Shown: positions 1 to 8,698 of the stretch, piece by piece
How the letters are laid out: every line of letters begins with the position of its first letter
Position numbering within the stretch: the stretch's first letter is position 1
Origin: Chromohalobacter beijerinckii
Lineage (GTDB): Bacteria > Pseudomonadota > Gammaproteobacteria > Pseudomonadales > Halomonadaceae
DNA: 64,000 nt
NCBI RefSeq assembly: GCF_023061185.1
Contig: NZ_JAKGAK010000009.1
Location: 47,572-111,571 of the forward strand
Direction: 5' to 3'
Made by a program: the position numbers and the translations under genes
Notes under the pieces: model-generated
Told to the model about the DNA's origin: nothing
What the model saw: the letters and a program-made list of their open reading frames with translations, nothing else
Database searches by the model: none

Positions 1-1969
1 GTTGCGCTATCAGGACCGGACGCGCATCACGCCGATCGGCACCCTGCGCGCCGGTACCGAAGCCGTGGTCGAGGGCGATATCGCCGCTGCCGATATCGTC
101 AAGGGACGGCGGCGCAGCCTGCTGGTCCGCCTCAAGGATGGTTCAGGCATCCTCAGCCTGCGCTTCTTCCACTTTTCGCCCGCGCAGCAACAACAGTTCA
201 CGCGTGGCTTGCGTGTGCGTGCCTTCGGCGAGGCCCGCGCCGGCGCTACGGGCCTCGAGATCTATCATCCCGAGTACCGCTTGCTGCATCAGGAGGACGC
301 CCCGGTCGAGGAGCACCTGACGCCGATCTACCCCACCACCGAGGGCTTGACCCAACCACGCCTGCGCGGCCTGATCCAGCAGGCACTCAAGCAACTCGAC
401 GCCGCGCCCGACGCCTTGCCGGATTGGATTCCCGACGCCCTGCGCCAGCGCTTTCGCCTGCCGGGGCTGCTCGAGTCGCTGCGTTACCTGCACGAACCGC
501 CCCCCGAGGCGCCGGTGGAACGCCTTGCCGAAGGGCGTCATCCCGCCCAGCGACGCCTGGCGTTGGAAGAACTGCTTGCCCATCAACTCAGCCTGCGGCA
601 GGTGCGCCTGCGCATCCAGACCGACAGCGCGCCCGCACTGGGCGGTGGGCGTAGCCTGCAGGCACGTTTTTTGACCCAGTTGCCGTTCTCGCTGACCGGC
701 GCGCAGCGCCGCGTCCTCGACGAAATCAGCCACGATCTGGAACGCGCCACCCCCATGCTGCGCCTGGTCCAGGGTGACGTCGGCTCAGGCAAGACCGTGG
801 TCGCTGCCATGGCGGCACTGGCGGCCATCGCCGGTGACTGTCAGGCGGCCATCATGGCGCCTACCGAAATCCTCGCCGAGCAGCATTATCGCAACTTCCG
901 CGATTGGTTTACGCCGCTGGGCATCGAGGTCGGCTGGCTGGCGGGCAAGCTCAAGGGCAAGGCGCGCCTGGACACCAAGGCGGCAATCGCCGATGGTCGC
1001 GTTCAGGTCGCGGTGGGCACGCACGCGCTGTTTCAGGACGACGTGCACTTTCACCGCCTGGGCCTGGCGATCATCGACGAACAGCACCGCTTTGGCGTTC
1101 ACCAGCGACTGGCGCTACGCCAGAAGGGCGAAGCCGGCGGCCTCACGCCACACCAGTTGATCATGACCGCCACACCGATTCCGCGCACGCTGGCGATGAG
1201 CGCCTACGCCGATCTCGACCTGTCGATGATCGACGAGCTACCGCCCGGCCGCACGCCGGTCAAAACAGTGGCAGTCCCCGACGAGCGTCGTCCCGAAGTG
1301 ATCGAGCGCATTCGTCGCGCCTGCGCCGAGGGCCATCAGGCTTACTGGGTGTGCACGCTCATCGAAGAATCCGAAGCCTTGACCTGCCAGGCCGCCGAGG
1401 CGACCCATGAACACCTCAGCGAAGCGCTGCCCGACCTGGCCATCGGCCTGGTGCATGGGCGCATGAAAGCGGCAGAAAAGGCCGAGGTAATGGAGGCATT
1501 CAAGACGGGCGAGCTGGATCTTCTCATCGCCACCACGGTGATCGAGGTCGGCGTCGATGTGCCCAATGCCAGCTTGATGATCATCGAAAACCCCGAGCGT
1601 TTGGGACTCTCGCAGTTGCATCAGCTGCGTGGCCGCGTGGGGCGCGGCGCCACCGAGAGTTTCTGCGTGCTGCTGTATCATCCGCCGCTGTCGCAGCACT
1701 CGCGGGAACGGCTAGGGGTGATGCGCGATACCACCGATGGTTTTCGTATCGCCGAGAAGGACCTGGAGCTGCGCGGTCCTGGCGAAGTACTCGGCACTCG
1801 CCAGACGGGCCTGGCGCAGATGAAGATCGCCGATCTGGAGCGCGATCGTGATCTGCTCGACACCATCAGCCCCCTGGCGCGTGCGCTGCTCGACGAGGCG
1901 CCGGAGGCCGCCACGCCCTTGATCCGCCGTTGGCTGGGCGAAGACGCCGGGCATTATGGGCAGGTATAA
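1..1969 (+). CDS. recG: ATP-dependent DNA helicase RecG, 5' end cut off by the window
   Basis: RecG unwinds and regresses stalled replication forks and branched recombination intermediates. The reading frame is open from base 2 to a TAA at 1967-1969. About 655 residues are present against roughly 690 in E. coli, and the first visible residues align with about residue 42 of E. coli RecG, so some 40 N-terminal residues lie outside the window. Visible elements are the wedge/OB-fold part (first ~200 residues), Walker A GDVGSGKT (773-796), the motif II box DEQH (1076-1087), the TATPIPRT motif and a C-terminal helicase half with the QLRGRVGRG motif. It ends 24 bases from the stop of the convergent HTH gene. 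Identity is very secure from full-length similarity. Confidence 0.97.
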   Translation, partial: LRYQDRTRITPIGTLRAGTEAVVEGDIAAADIVKGRRRSLLVRLKDGSGILSLRFFHFSPAQQQQFTRGLRVRAFGEARAGATGLEIYHPEYRLLHQEDAPVEEHLTPIYPTTEGLTQPRLRGLIQQALKQLDAAPDALPDWIPDALRQRFRLPGLLESLRYLHEPPPEAPVERLAEGRHPAQRRLALEELLAHQLSLRQVRLRIQTDSAPALGGGRSLQARFLTQLPFSLTGAQRRVLDEISHDLERATPMLRLVQGDVGSGKTVVAAMAALAAIAGDCQAAIMAPTEILAEQHYRNFRDWFTPLGIEVGWLAGKLKGKARLDTKAAIADGRVQVAVGTHALFQDDVHFHRLGLAIIDEQHRFGVHQRLALRQKGEAGGLTPHQLIMTATPIPRTLAMSAYADLDLSMIDELPPGRTPVKTVAVPDERRPEVIERIRRACAEGHQAYWVCTLIEESEALTCQAAEATHEHLSEALPDLAIGLVHGRMKAAEKAEVMEAFKTGELDLLIATTVIEVGVDVPNASLMIIENPERLGLSQLHQLRGRVGRGATESFCVLLYHPPLSQHSRERLGVMRDTTDGFRIAEKDLELRGPGEVLGTRQTGLAQMKIADLERDRDLLDTISPLARALLDEAPEAATPLIRRWLGEDAGHYGQV

Positions 1970-1993
1970 GCCCAGGCGGACACTGCCCGATCA

Positions 1994-2428
1994 TCATGAT
2001 GGCGTGGAGTCATCCTCGGCCTGGCCGGCCTGACGCTCCCACTTGCCCGCCTTGGCTAGCGCCATGATGACCTCGCGGGCAATGGCACGCTGACTCGGCG
2101 GCAAGCCGGCGAAGGCTTCCAGGGTCTCGCGCTCGCGATAGCTCAGCGCTTCCCACAGATGGTCGCTCTCGTTGACGCGGTGCTGCACCGGCGCACCGAA
2201 GCGCAAGGCTGCCGGCGGCACTTTCAGCCACTCGGCGAGAACCACGAGCTTTTCCTGAGTAGGCAGCGTCTCGCCACGCAGCCAACGGCGCACGCCGTGC
2301 AGCGTCACTGGGCGTCCCGGATTGCGCAGGTTGAACTCACGCTCCAGCACGGCGGGCTTGGGCGCATAGCCGGCCTGTTGCATGGCCTCGCGCAGGCGTT
2401 GGGCGAATTGGGTCTTGGCGTCTTCCAT
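1994..2428 (-). CDS. Small helix-turn-helix regulator, about 144 aa
   Basis: The N-terminal half looks like an XRE/phage-repressor type DNA-binding domain: an amphipathic first helix (FAQRLREAMQQAG), a stretch ending in HGVRRWLRGE that fits a recognition helix, and LPTQEKLVVLAEWL as the closing helix. The C-terminal half is charged and carries a helix-rich segment with no recognised fold. The frame is open further upstream to 2500, but the ATG at 2428 begins the conserved-looking part; no strong Shine-Dalgarno is visible for either start. It converges with recG and stands alone. Its target is unknown. The DNA-binding assignment is from motif similarity. Confidence 0.75.
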   Translation of the reverse strand: MEDAKTQFAQRLREAMQQAGYAPKPAVLEREFNLRNPGRPVTLHGVRRWLRGETLPTQEKLVVLAEWLKVPPAALRFGAPVQHRVNESDHLWEALSYRERETLEAFAGLPPSQRAIAREVIMALAKAGKWERQAGQAEDDSTPS

Positions 2429-2561
2429 GCCTGCACAGTAAGGCGTCTCGCCCCCATGCGACGTAACCATTCCGTTGCTTTTTTGAAGATCGGGCAACAC
2501 TACCGGTTACGTTGCGTGACGTCGATTATCCCGAGATAGCAGTGACTTACCCGTGACGCCG

Positions 2562-4748
2562 TCATTCGCGCGAGGCCTGGATCGACAAACGCCCCGCCGC
2601 CTCGCTCAACGCGACCAGTTGACGACTGATCAACGCCAGTTGGTTCTGCAGCAAGCGGCGTTCATCACACGTTTCCTCGGCGGCGGACGCCTCCAGCAAG
2701 CCGGCATGCCGCGTCAGGGTGTCCTGGTGCGATTCGATCGTTTCTCCCGCAGCGAGCTGGCGTGCCACGCGCGCCAGCGTCTCGGCCACGTCATCGGCCG
2801 CCGCCGTCACCGCGGTGTTGTCATCGCCTGCGGCGCCGGCCGCCCCGCGATGGGCCCCCAGTGCTGAGAGATAACTCAACAGGGTGTGTGAATGCACCAG
2901 AAAACGCAGCCCGACATCGGCATCCTTGCGAAAGTGTCCCGGCTCCAGCAGAACATTGCCCAGCGTCGTGGAAAGCGCCGCGTCGGCGTTATGAGCGTTG
3001 CGCCGTGCCAACCGGTAGGCAAGGTCGTCGCGCTTGCCTCGCGCGTACTGGTCGAGGATCGCGCGCAGGTAGGCCGCACTGGCTTCGAGTGTCGTCGCCG
3101 CTTGACGGTGCAGTCCACGCCCTTGCCAATCGGGCAAGATCACCAGCACCGCCAGGCCCGCGATGGCAGCGCCCAGTAGGGTATCGAACAGACGCGGCCA
3201 GATCAGCCCAAAGCCGTCGCCGACTTGATTGAAACAGAACAGCACCATCAGCGTGATGGAAGCCGTTGCCAGTGTGTAATGATGCGCACGGGTAGCGAAG
3301 AAAGCGACACCAGCGGCCACCGTGATCAACGCTTGGACAGGCTCGGTGGGAAATAGCGTGATCAGCGCCCAACCGGCGACCAACCCCATCACTGTGCCTT
3401 GGATACGCTGACGCAGAAAACGCCGCGTGGCCCCGAAATTGGGTCGGCATACGAACACGCTGGTGAGCAGGATCCAGTACCCCTGAGTAGGATGGATCCA
3501 GTGCAGCACGCCATAGCCCACCACCAGCGTCACGCTCAAGCGTAGCGCATGGCGAAACACCGGTGACGCCAGGCTGACATGCGCCTGGAGACGTTCGATG
3601 ACGTCGCGCGGCCCGCGTGGCGAGCGGTCGAACAGACTGCTGTCTTCGTGATCGGCCCGCGCATCGGGATTGTCGGCACCGGCCAGCTTGTCTTCCAGCG
3701 TAGCGAGGTTATCGGCCAGTGCCGACAGCGAGCGCAGCAGATCACGCCATTCGTCGCGTCCCTGGGCATGCAGGTTGTTCAGGGATGCATTGAAATCCTC
3801 CAACGCCTGGGCGCTGGGGCCGTGATCGAAAGGACGATCGAGAAGCAACGCACGACTCAAGGCCTTGCAGGCACGCCCTTGCTGATCGAGCAAACGCTGG
3901 GCGCGAAAGAGGATATCGTGATGGAAGAACGCCTCGGCCAGCGCACCATACGGATAATGCGAGGAACTCGCCCGCTCGTGGATGTCCTGCGCGATGAAGT
4001 AGAGCCGCAGGTAACGATTGAGCTTGCGCCCGCCGCGCTGGCCTTCGAGGCGTCGGAAAATCATTTCCTTGCTCTGATTGAGCGCCGCCACCACGCGACC
4101 ATTCTGCTGGGCCAGCGCCAGACGCTGCTGCTCGATATCCATCCCTCTCAGCGGCTCGAAAAGTGCCGACTTGAGGCGCAAGTACACGCCCAGCTCGCGA
4201 AAGACGTGCGCCAGACTCAACTTGAGCGGATGACGCGAGAACAAGGCGCACCACACCACCGAGATCGCCCCGTACCAGGCCGCGCCCGAGACCAGCAGTA
4301 ACGGCTCGCGCCATAGCTCACCCAGCGCGACACCGCCGTGCTGCTCGAGGCTGATCATGGTGTAGATGGCGAGAATCAGGGTCGCGGTGGCGATGGTCGC
4401 ATAGCGCTGTCCCACCGCACCGAGCATGGTCATGCCGAAACTCGACACGCCAAGGCCCACCGCGAAGATCACGGGATGCGCAAACGTCAGCTCCACCGAC
4501 AACGCAGCGACGGCGAAACACACTAAGGTCACCAGCAACGCCTGCAGGCGTCCCTGCCAGGTATCGTCGGTCTCCGCCAGGGCGCTGGCGATGATACCCA
4601 AGAACAGCGGGATCAGCTTGCCCATGTCGTCGAGATACCAGCACAGCGCCATGACGCCGGCCAGCGCGATGAATACACGCAAGCTGTAGGCGAAGGACTC
4701 CAGGGTCCAAAGGCGTCTAAGCGGTTGGATCAACGACGTCGGCAGCAT
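2562..4748 (-). CDS. YccS-like FUSC-family inner membrane protein
   Basis: A 728-residue protein with two membrane modules: an N-terminal cluster of hydrophobic helices (about residues 10-200), a soluble charged middle (about 200-380), and a second cluster (about 390-510) followed by a soluble tail. This two-halves layout is that of the YccS/YhfK group of the FUSC/aromatic acid exporter family, often described as putative efflux proteins; substrate is unknown. The ATG at 4748 has GAGAG just upstream and directly starts the membrane module; an upstream in-frame extension to 4793 is less likely. The next gene upstream (SCP2-like) ends 132 bases away. Family is secure, function is not. Confidence 0.88.
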   Translation of the reverse strand: MLPTSLIQPLRRLWTLESFAYSLRVFIALAGVMALCWYLDDMGKLIPLFLGIIASALAETDDTWQGRLQALLVTLVCFAVAALSVELTFAHPVIFAVGLGVSSFGMTMLGAVGQRYATIATATLILAIYTMISLEQHGGVALGELWREPLLLVSGAAWYGAISVVWCALFSRHPLKLSLAHVFRELGVYLRLKSALFEPLRGMDIEQQRLALAQQNGRVVAALNQSKEMIFRRLEGQRGGRKLNRYLRLYFIAQDIHERASSSHYPYGALAEAFFHHDILFRAQRLLDQQGRACKALSRALLLDRPFDHGPSAQALEDFNASLNNLHAQGRDEWRDLLRSLSALADNLATLEDKLAGADNPDARADHEDSSLFDRSPRGPRDVIERLQAHVSLASPVFRHALRLSVTLVVGYGVLHWIHPTQGYWILLTSVFVCRPNFGATRRFLRQRIQGTVMGLVAGWALITLFPTEPVQALITVAAGVAFFATRAHHYTLATASITLMVLFCFNQVGDGFGLIWPRLFDTLLGAAIAGLAVLVILPDWQGRGLHRQAATTLEASAAYLRAILDQYARGKRDDLAYRLARRNAHNADAALSTTLGNVLLEPGHFRKDADVGLRFLVHSHTLLSYLSALGAHRGAAGAAGDDNTAVTAAADDVAETLARVARQLAAGETIESHQDTLTRHAGLLEASAAEETCDERRLLQNQLALISRQLVALSEAAGRLSIQASRE

Positions 4749-4880
4749 ATCTCTCGATCGGACGGTAACAAGCCAGGAAGTCGTGCCTTGCACGACACTA
4801 CGACTTTAGTATAACGAACCCAACCGAGCCATGGCGATGCCCGTCGCGCGCACCAGGCGTCACGACACCGCACAGCGGAG

Positions 4881-5240
4881 CTAGCGTAGATGCTTGAGCA
4901 ATCCCTGCAAGCGTTCCAGATCGCGCGAATCGCCAACCAGACGTAGACGACCACTTTGCAAACCGTCGAAGAACGCACGCGCCGTGGGGCGCTTGAGAAA
5001 CGCCACGCCGGCATGGGCATCGCGAAAGCGTAATTCCAGATCGAGATCGATGGGTAAGCCCGGCGCATCCTCGATGGCCTCGGGGCGCATACGGTAATGG
5101 CGTGCGAGGCTGAGATCCTCGGTGGCGACGCCCCAATCGAAGCGTTGCATGTCCGAGAGTTTCTGCTGAAAACGCGGATTGCGACGTCGAGCACGCTTGA
5201 GCATGACACCCAACAGCCACAGCATCAGACGCAGTTTCAT
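4881..5240 (-). CDS. Small SCP2-like protein, 119 aa, function unknown
   Basis: A short protein with a basic N-terminal helix (hydrophobic stretch near residues 4-14 followed by KRARRR), then a middle with alternating beta-like segments, and a C-terminal part (FLKRPTARAFFDGLQSGRLRLVGD, then a leucine-rich helix) whose shape resembles the sterol-carrier-protein-2 fold. The start at 5240 is supported by GCGAGG six bases upstream. It sits between HU and the YccS-like gene, all leftward, but a hairpin at 5285-5325 probably separates it from HU. The SCP2 assignment is by pattern only; it may be an unrelated small protein. Confidence 0.65.
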   Translation of the reverse strand: MKLRLMLWLLGVMLKRARRRNPRFQQKLSDMQRFDWGVATEDLSLARHYRMRPEAIEDAPGLPIDLDLELRFRDAHAGVAFLKRPTARAFFDGLQSGRLRLVGDSRDLERLQGLLKHLR

Positions 5241-5284
5241 GCGCGCCTCGCCACATAGAAAAAGAGGGGAAAGGAGAAGAAATT

Positions 5285-5325
5285 GCACGGAGCGCCGGTG
5301 AATAGATGGCCCGAACACTCCGTGC
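5285..5325 (-). terminator. Probable terminator downstream of HU
   Basis: On the minus strand the arm GCACGGAG (5318-5325) can pair with CTCCGTGC (5285-5292); the 25-base interior is partly self-complementary. The stem is followed leftward by a long pyrimidine run (TTTCTTCTCCTTTCCCCTCTTTTT in short blocks). It lies just after the HU stop codon, so it fits a factor-independent terminator for HU, although the loop is larger than usual. Confidence 0.45.
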
Positions 5326-5331
5326 CATCAC

Positions 5332-5604
5332 TCACTTCACGGCGTCCTTGAGCGCCTTGCCGGGCTTGAACGCCACGGTCTTGCTCGCCGGAATGGTCAG
5401 CGGCTTACCCGTCTGCGGATTCTTACCGGTACGCGCGGCACGCTCGCGGACGGTGAAGGCACCGAACCCGATCAGCGAGACATCCTGGCCCTTGGAGACG
5501 GTACCTGTGATCTCATCGAGAATGACATTAAGGACCTGACTGGCCTTGTCCTTGGAAAGATCGGCACGATCGGCGATCGCCGCGGCGAGTTCTGGCTTGC
5601 GCAT
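5332..5604 (-). CDS. hupB: HU-family histone-like DNA-binding protein
   Basis: A 90-residue nucleoid protein that bends and compacts DNA as a dimer. The N-terminal helices (RKPELAAAIADRADLSK) are followed by the family signature GFGAFTVRERAARTGKNPQTG and the beta-arm that enters the minor groove (around residues 46-75), ending in FKPGKALKDAVK. Length equals E. coli HU (90). The ATG at 5604 has AGGAGG six bases upstream, so the upstream in-frame ATG at 5637 is not needed. The position between recG and rubredoxin reductase matches my memory of a Pseudomonas HU-like gene in the same neighbourhood. The alpha/beta paralogue cannot be decided, so the symbol is tentative. Confidence 0.93.
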   Translation of the reverse strand: MRKPELAAAIADRADLSKDKASQVLNVILDEITGTVSKGQDVSLIGFGAFTVRERAARTGKNPQTGKPLTIPASKTVAFKPGKALKDAVK

Positions 5605-5754
5605 AAAGCCCTCCTGGTTTGGCAACGAATGCGACACCTTTGAGATATCGCTTGTTGTTTTTCAATGAGCGAAACAAGCGCCACGCCATCGGCGCAGCGC
5701 TGACACTACCCACCTACTGCGCCAGACCGGTACCCACCGGCATGACGACCTAAG

Positions 5755-6915
5755 CTAGGGTAGCAACGGCGGGGCGGCCCGCGCCAGCTCGACTTTCCGA
5801 CGTACGCAAGCGCCTGTCAATGCAAACCCCAGCAAATAGCCGTTTTCATCCTCGGCGAGCGCACTGAGATCGTCGCCCTCGCCCTCGATCCGCCAGCGTG
5901 TCGGTGCCTGACGCGGCGGTAGGGCCACTACCGGGCATGACGGGGTCTTGACCAGCACTGGCCAGGCACCGTAAGCGACCGGCGTCGGCGTTCCGGTCAG
6001 GGTCGCCGCCAGCGCCTTGGCGCTGGCCTGAAGCGGTTGCACGTACATGGCGTTGAGCCCCGCCACGCAGGCACAATCGCCCAGTGCATGAATGCCGGGC
6101 TGCGTGGTCGCCAGGTAGCGGTCGGTCTGAATACCGGCCTCGGACACAGTGAGCCCAGCGGTGTCGGCCAGCGCGGTACGCGGCGAGAGGCCGGTGGCGA
6201 TCAACACCAAGTCGGCGGACAACACCTCGCCATCATCGAGCACCAGCGAGACCGCCTCATCGTCACGCTGGAGCTGGGCAAGGCTACGTCCCAGGCGCAG
6301 GTCGGCGCCCGTCTTGCCCAAGGCGGCCCCCAGCACTTGTCCTAGCGGCGGCGGCAGCAAGCGCGCCAGCGGTGCCGCTTCGGGCGCGACCAGGGCAACG
6401 CGATGCCCTCCAGCAAGCATGTCGTCGGCGAACTCGCAGCCCACCAGTCCGGCGCCGACGATTGCCACGCGCGCGACGCCGCCATGACGCGATAAGGCGG
6501 CATGGAAAAGCCGATAGTCGTCGAGATCGTTGATGGTGAAGACGCGATCACGCACCTCGTCCGCCACCGTGAAGGGCGCACTGGGTGCGGCCCCAGTGGC
6601 CAATACCAGCTCGCCGTAGGGTAGACGTTCCGCGCCGATAGCAAGCGTCTGCGTCTGCGGGTCGATGGTACCGACCCGCGTGTGCGTGCGCATTGTCATC
6701 TGGAGCGCATCGGCCACGTCGATGGGGGAGCGCATCGCCAAACGCTCGGGCAACATCCCCTTGGCAAAGCCCGTGGACAAAAGCGGTTTCGAATAGTCGG
6801 CGCCACTATCGGCGGTAATCAAGGTGATGGCGCGCTGCGCATCGCGAGCACGTACCTGCCGGGCCAGGCCCAGGCCGGCCATGCCGCTGCCGACGATGAT
6901 CAAAGGGTCGCTCAT
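5755..6915 (-). CDS. Rubredoxin-NAD(+) reductase type FAD oxidoreductase
   Basis: A 386-residue pyridine-nucleotide disulfide-type reductase that would pass electrons from NAD(P)H through FAD to a small carrier, in this family rubredoxin (AlkT/RubB relatives). Visible are the FAD-binding GSGMAGLG near the N-terminus, the second Rossmann motif GAGLVGCEFA near residue 155, and the FAD-contact ALGDCA near residue 280. There is no redox-active CxxxxC pair, as expected for this group. The ATG at 6915 has GAGGCG four bases upstream. In Pseudomonas the homologous gene lies beside rubA genes; none is present here. It is divergent from ubiC with about 130 bases between the starts. Confidence 0.88.
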   Translation of the reverse strand: MSDPLIIVGSGMAGLGLARQVRARDAQRAITLITADSGADYSKPLLSTGFAKGMLPERLAMRSPIDVADALQMTMRTHTRVGTIDPQTQTLAIGAERLPYGELVLATGAAPSAPFTVADEVRDRVFTINDLDDYRLFHAALSRHGGVARVAIVGAGLVGCEFADDMLAGGHRVALVAPEAAPLARLLPPPLGQVLGAALGKTGADLRLGRSLAQLQRDDEAVSLVLDDGEVLSADLVLIATGLSPRTALADTAGLTVSEAGIQTDRYLATTQPGIHALGDCACVAGLNAMYVQPLQASAKALAATLTGTPTPVAYGAWPVLVKTPSCPVVALPPRQAPTRWRIEGEGDDLSALAEDENGYLLGFALTGACVRRKVELARAAPPLLP

Positions 6916-7048
6916 TGGCGCCTCGTGCTACGCATGACAGAAAATGATGATGCGGCGATATGACAGCTCGAACGCCGCAAGCGCGGACGCCGCCATAGCG
7001 CATCGTACACGCATGATACACTCATGTACTTTGAGCCTGATTTTACGC

Positions 7049-7597
7049 ATGGCACACGACAGTTTCAGCGCTGGCCCACACTGGCTACCGGCCGCCGCCC
7101 AGCGCCCCCGCATGAGCCCCGCTTGGTGGCGCTGGGTGGCCTCGCGCGACTCGCTGACCGCGCGCCTGCGCGCCGCCAGCACGCGGCCCTTCGGGGTACG
7201 GCTGCTCGCTCAGGGAATCAGCAGCCCCCGGCACGATGAGGCCCAAGCGCTTGAACTCGATCCCCGAGCCCGTATCTGGCGGCGCGAGGTCATGCTGATG
7301 CTGGGCGACACACCGTGGGTCGCGGCACGTTCGGTGGCCCCACTGACGTCGCTTCATGGCGCGCGACTGCAGTCACTGGGAACACGTTCGCTGGGCAGTT
7401 GGCTGTTTCGCCAACCCGGCCTCGAACGCGGTCCTATCGAGATCATTCGGTCACCGACGCCCAAGCTCGTTACGGGACACGGTCGCATCGCGCCCTGGGG
7501 ACGGCGCTCGATCCTGCGCCTGGGGCGTACGTCGATTCTCGTACAGGAGTTCTTTCTCGATGCCATGACCGCTGACCTCGCGTTGCCATCGCGCTAA
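7049..7597 (+). CDS. ubiC: Chorismate lyase UbiC
   Basis: Converts chorismate to 4-hydroxybenzoate and pyruvate, the first committed step of ubiquinone synthesis; the product is the substrate of UbiA encoded next. The 182-residue product carries the family pattern: a conserved arginine in the RRE segment (WRREVML), the PWVAARSV block, the turn LGTRSLGSWLF, and a C-terminal LVQEFFLDAM. E. coli UbiC is 165 residues. I chose the ATG at 7049 (MAHDSF); upstream in-frame ATGs at 7013 and 6944 would overlap the promoter region shared with the divergent reductase gene. The RBS is weak (GAG well upstream), so the start is uncertain by up to 12 codons. Confidence 0.9.
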   Translation: MAHDSFSAGPHWLPAAAQRPRMSPAWWRWVASRDSLTARLRAASTRPFGVRLLAQGISSPRHDEAQALELDPRARIWRREVMLMLGDTPWVAARSVAPLTSLHGARLQSLGTRSLGSWLFRQPGLERGPIEIIRSPTPKLVTGHGRIAPWGRRSILRLGRTSILVQEFFLDAMTADLALPSR

Positions 7598-7611
7598 GCT
7601 GGCTGTTCACG

Positions 7612-7666
7612 TTTTCATAGGCACGTTGCTTTTTCACAGCCACATTGCTTTTCACAGCCACATTGT
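7612..7666 (+). repeat. Three tandem copies of an 18-bp unit in the ubiA leader
   Basis: Units TTTTCACAGCCACATTGC repeat head to tail: 7612-7629 (about 15 of 18 matching), 7630-7648 (one extra T) and 7649-7666 (last base changed). The array fills nearly the whole gap between ubiC and the ubiA Shine-Dalgarno. It is not a PHO box or DnaA box array. Copy number could change by strand slippage. Confidence 0.8.
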
Positions 7667-7680
7667 TACAGGAGAGCCCG

Positions 7681-8574
7681 ATGTCCGCCGATTCATCCGA
7701 CGCCGCGCGCCCCACCGGCCTGGCCCGCGTGCCGGATTTCCTGCGCCTGACACGACTCGACCGCCCCATCGGCACTTGGCTTCTGATGTGGCCGACGCTA
7801 TGGGCCCTGTGGCTGGCGGCCGAGGGCGTGCCCGAGCGTGGCACGCTGCTGATCTTCGTTATCGGCGTCTACGTGATGCGTGCTGCCGGCTGCGTGATCA
7901 ACGACTACGCCGACCGCCATTTCGATGGCCACGTCAAACGAACGCGTGATCGGCCATTGGCCACCGGGCGCATCTCCGAGAAGGAAGCCAAGGCCACCTT
8001 CGCGGTGCTGGTAATGATTGCCTTCGGCCTGGTCTGTCTGACCAATCTACCGACTGTGCTGCTGTCGTTCGCAGCGCTGGCGCTGGCGGCTACCTATCCG
8101 TTCATGAAGCGCTATACGCATTTCCCACAGGTGGTGCTGGGAGCCGCTTTCTCGTGGGGTATCCCCATGGCCTTCATGGCCATTCAACGCCAGGTACCGC
8201 TCGAGGCGTGGTTGCTACTTGCCGCCAATGTCGCCTGGACGGTGGCCTACGACACCGAATACGCCATCGTCGACCGCGACGACGACCTCAAGGTAGGGAT
8301 CAAGTCCACGGCGGTCCTGTTCGGCCGCGCCGACCGGCTGATAATCGGACTTTTGCAGGGCGTGACCGTCGTGCTGCTCGCCTGGATCGGCCTGCGTTTG
8401 GCGCTGGGCGGTTTCTTCTGGCTGGGGCTGGCCGCCATGGTGGCAATCTTCGTCTATCAGAACTCTTTGATTCGTTATCGTGAACGCGACCCTTGCTTCC
8501 GCGCCTTCCTCAACAATCATTGGGCCGGGCTGGTGGCCTTCGCGGGCATCGCCCTGACGTTATGGCCTATGTGA
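7681..8574 (+). CDS. ubiA: 4-hydroxybenzoate polyprenyltransferase UbiA
   Basis: An integral membrane enzyme that joins the polyprenyl chain to 4-hydroxybenzoate in ubiquinone synthesis. The 297-residue protein has seven or more hydrophobic helices and both Asp-rich, Mg2+-diphosphate binding motifs: NDYADRHFD (residues 74-82) and [12 protein letters not shown] (from residue 191). AGGAG lies directly upstream of the ATG at 7681. It follows ubiC with 83 bases between, filled by a short tandem repeat, and is probably co-transcribed. Identity is secure. Confidence 0.97.
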   Translation: MSADSSDAARPTGLARVPDFLRLTRLDRPIGTWLLMWPTLWALWLAAEGVPERGTLLIFVIGVYVMRAAGCVINDYADRHFDGHVKRTRDRPLATGRISEKEAKATFAVLVMIAFGLVCLTNLPTVLLSFAALALAATYPFMKRYTHFPQVVLGAAFSWGIPMAFMAIQRQVPLEAWLLLAANVAWTVAYDTEYAIVDRDDDLKVGIKSTAVLFGRADRLIIGLLQGVTVVLLAWIGLRLALGGFFWLGLAAMVAIFVYQNSLIRYRERDPCFRAFLNNHWAGLVAFAGIALTLWPM

Positions 8575-8602
8575 CGCTATGAGCTATAGGTAAAGAGCGC
8601 GA

Positions 8603-8636
8603 TTGTCACGAAGCTGTCACATTAGCGCGTTGTAAT
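8603..8636 (+). promoter_or_regulatory. PhoB box and -10 element of the phoB promoter
   Basis: Two half sites TTGTCAC (8603-8609) and CTGTCAC (8614-8620) are spaced by exactly 11 bp, the period of a PHO box. A good -10 hexamer TGTAAT (8631-8636) follows about one helical turn later, with no -35, which is typical of PhoB-activated promoters. It sits 63 bases upstream of the phoB ATG and points to phoB autoregulation. Confidence 0.8.
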
Positions 8637-8698
8637 CGTCATGCTGATGTCATTCATGAGTGATTCGCTTCATCGCGATCCGCAAGAGGCCCACGCCC

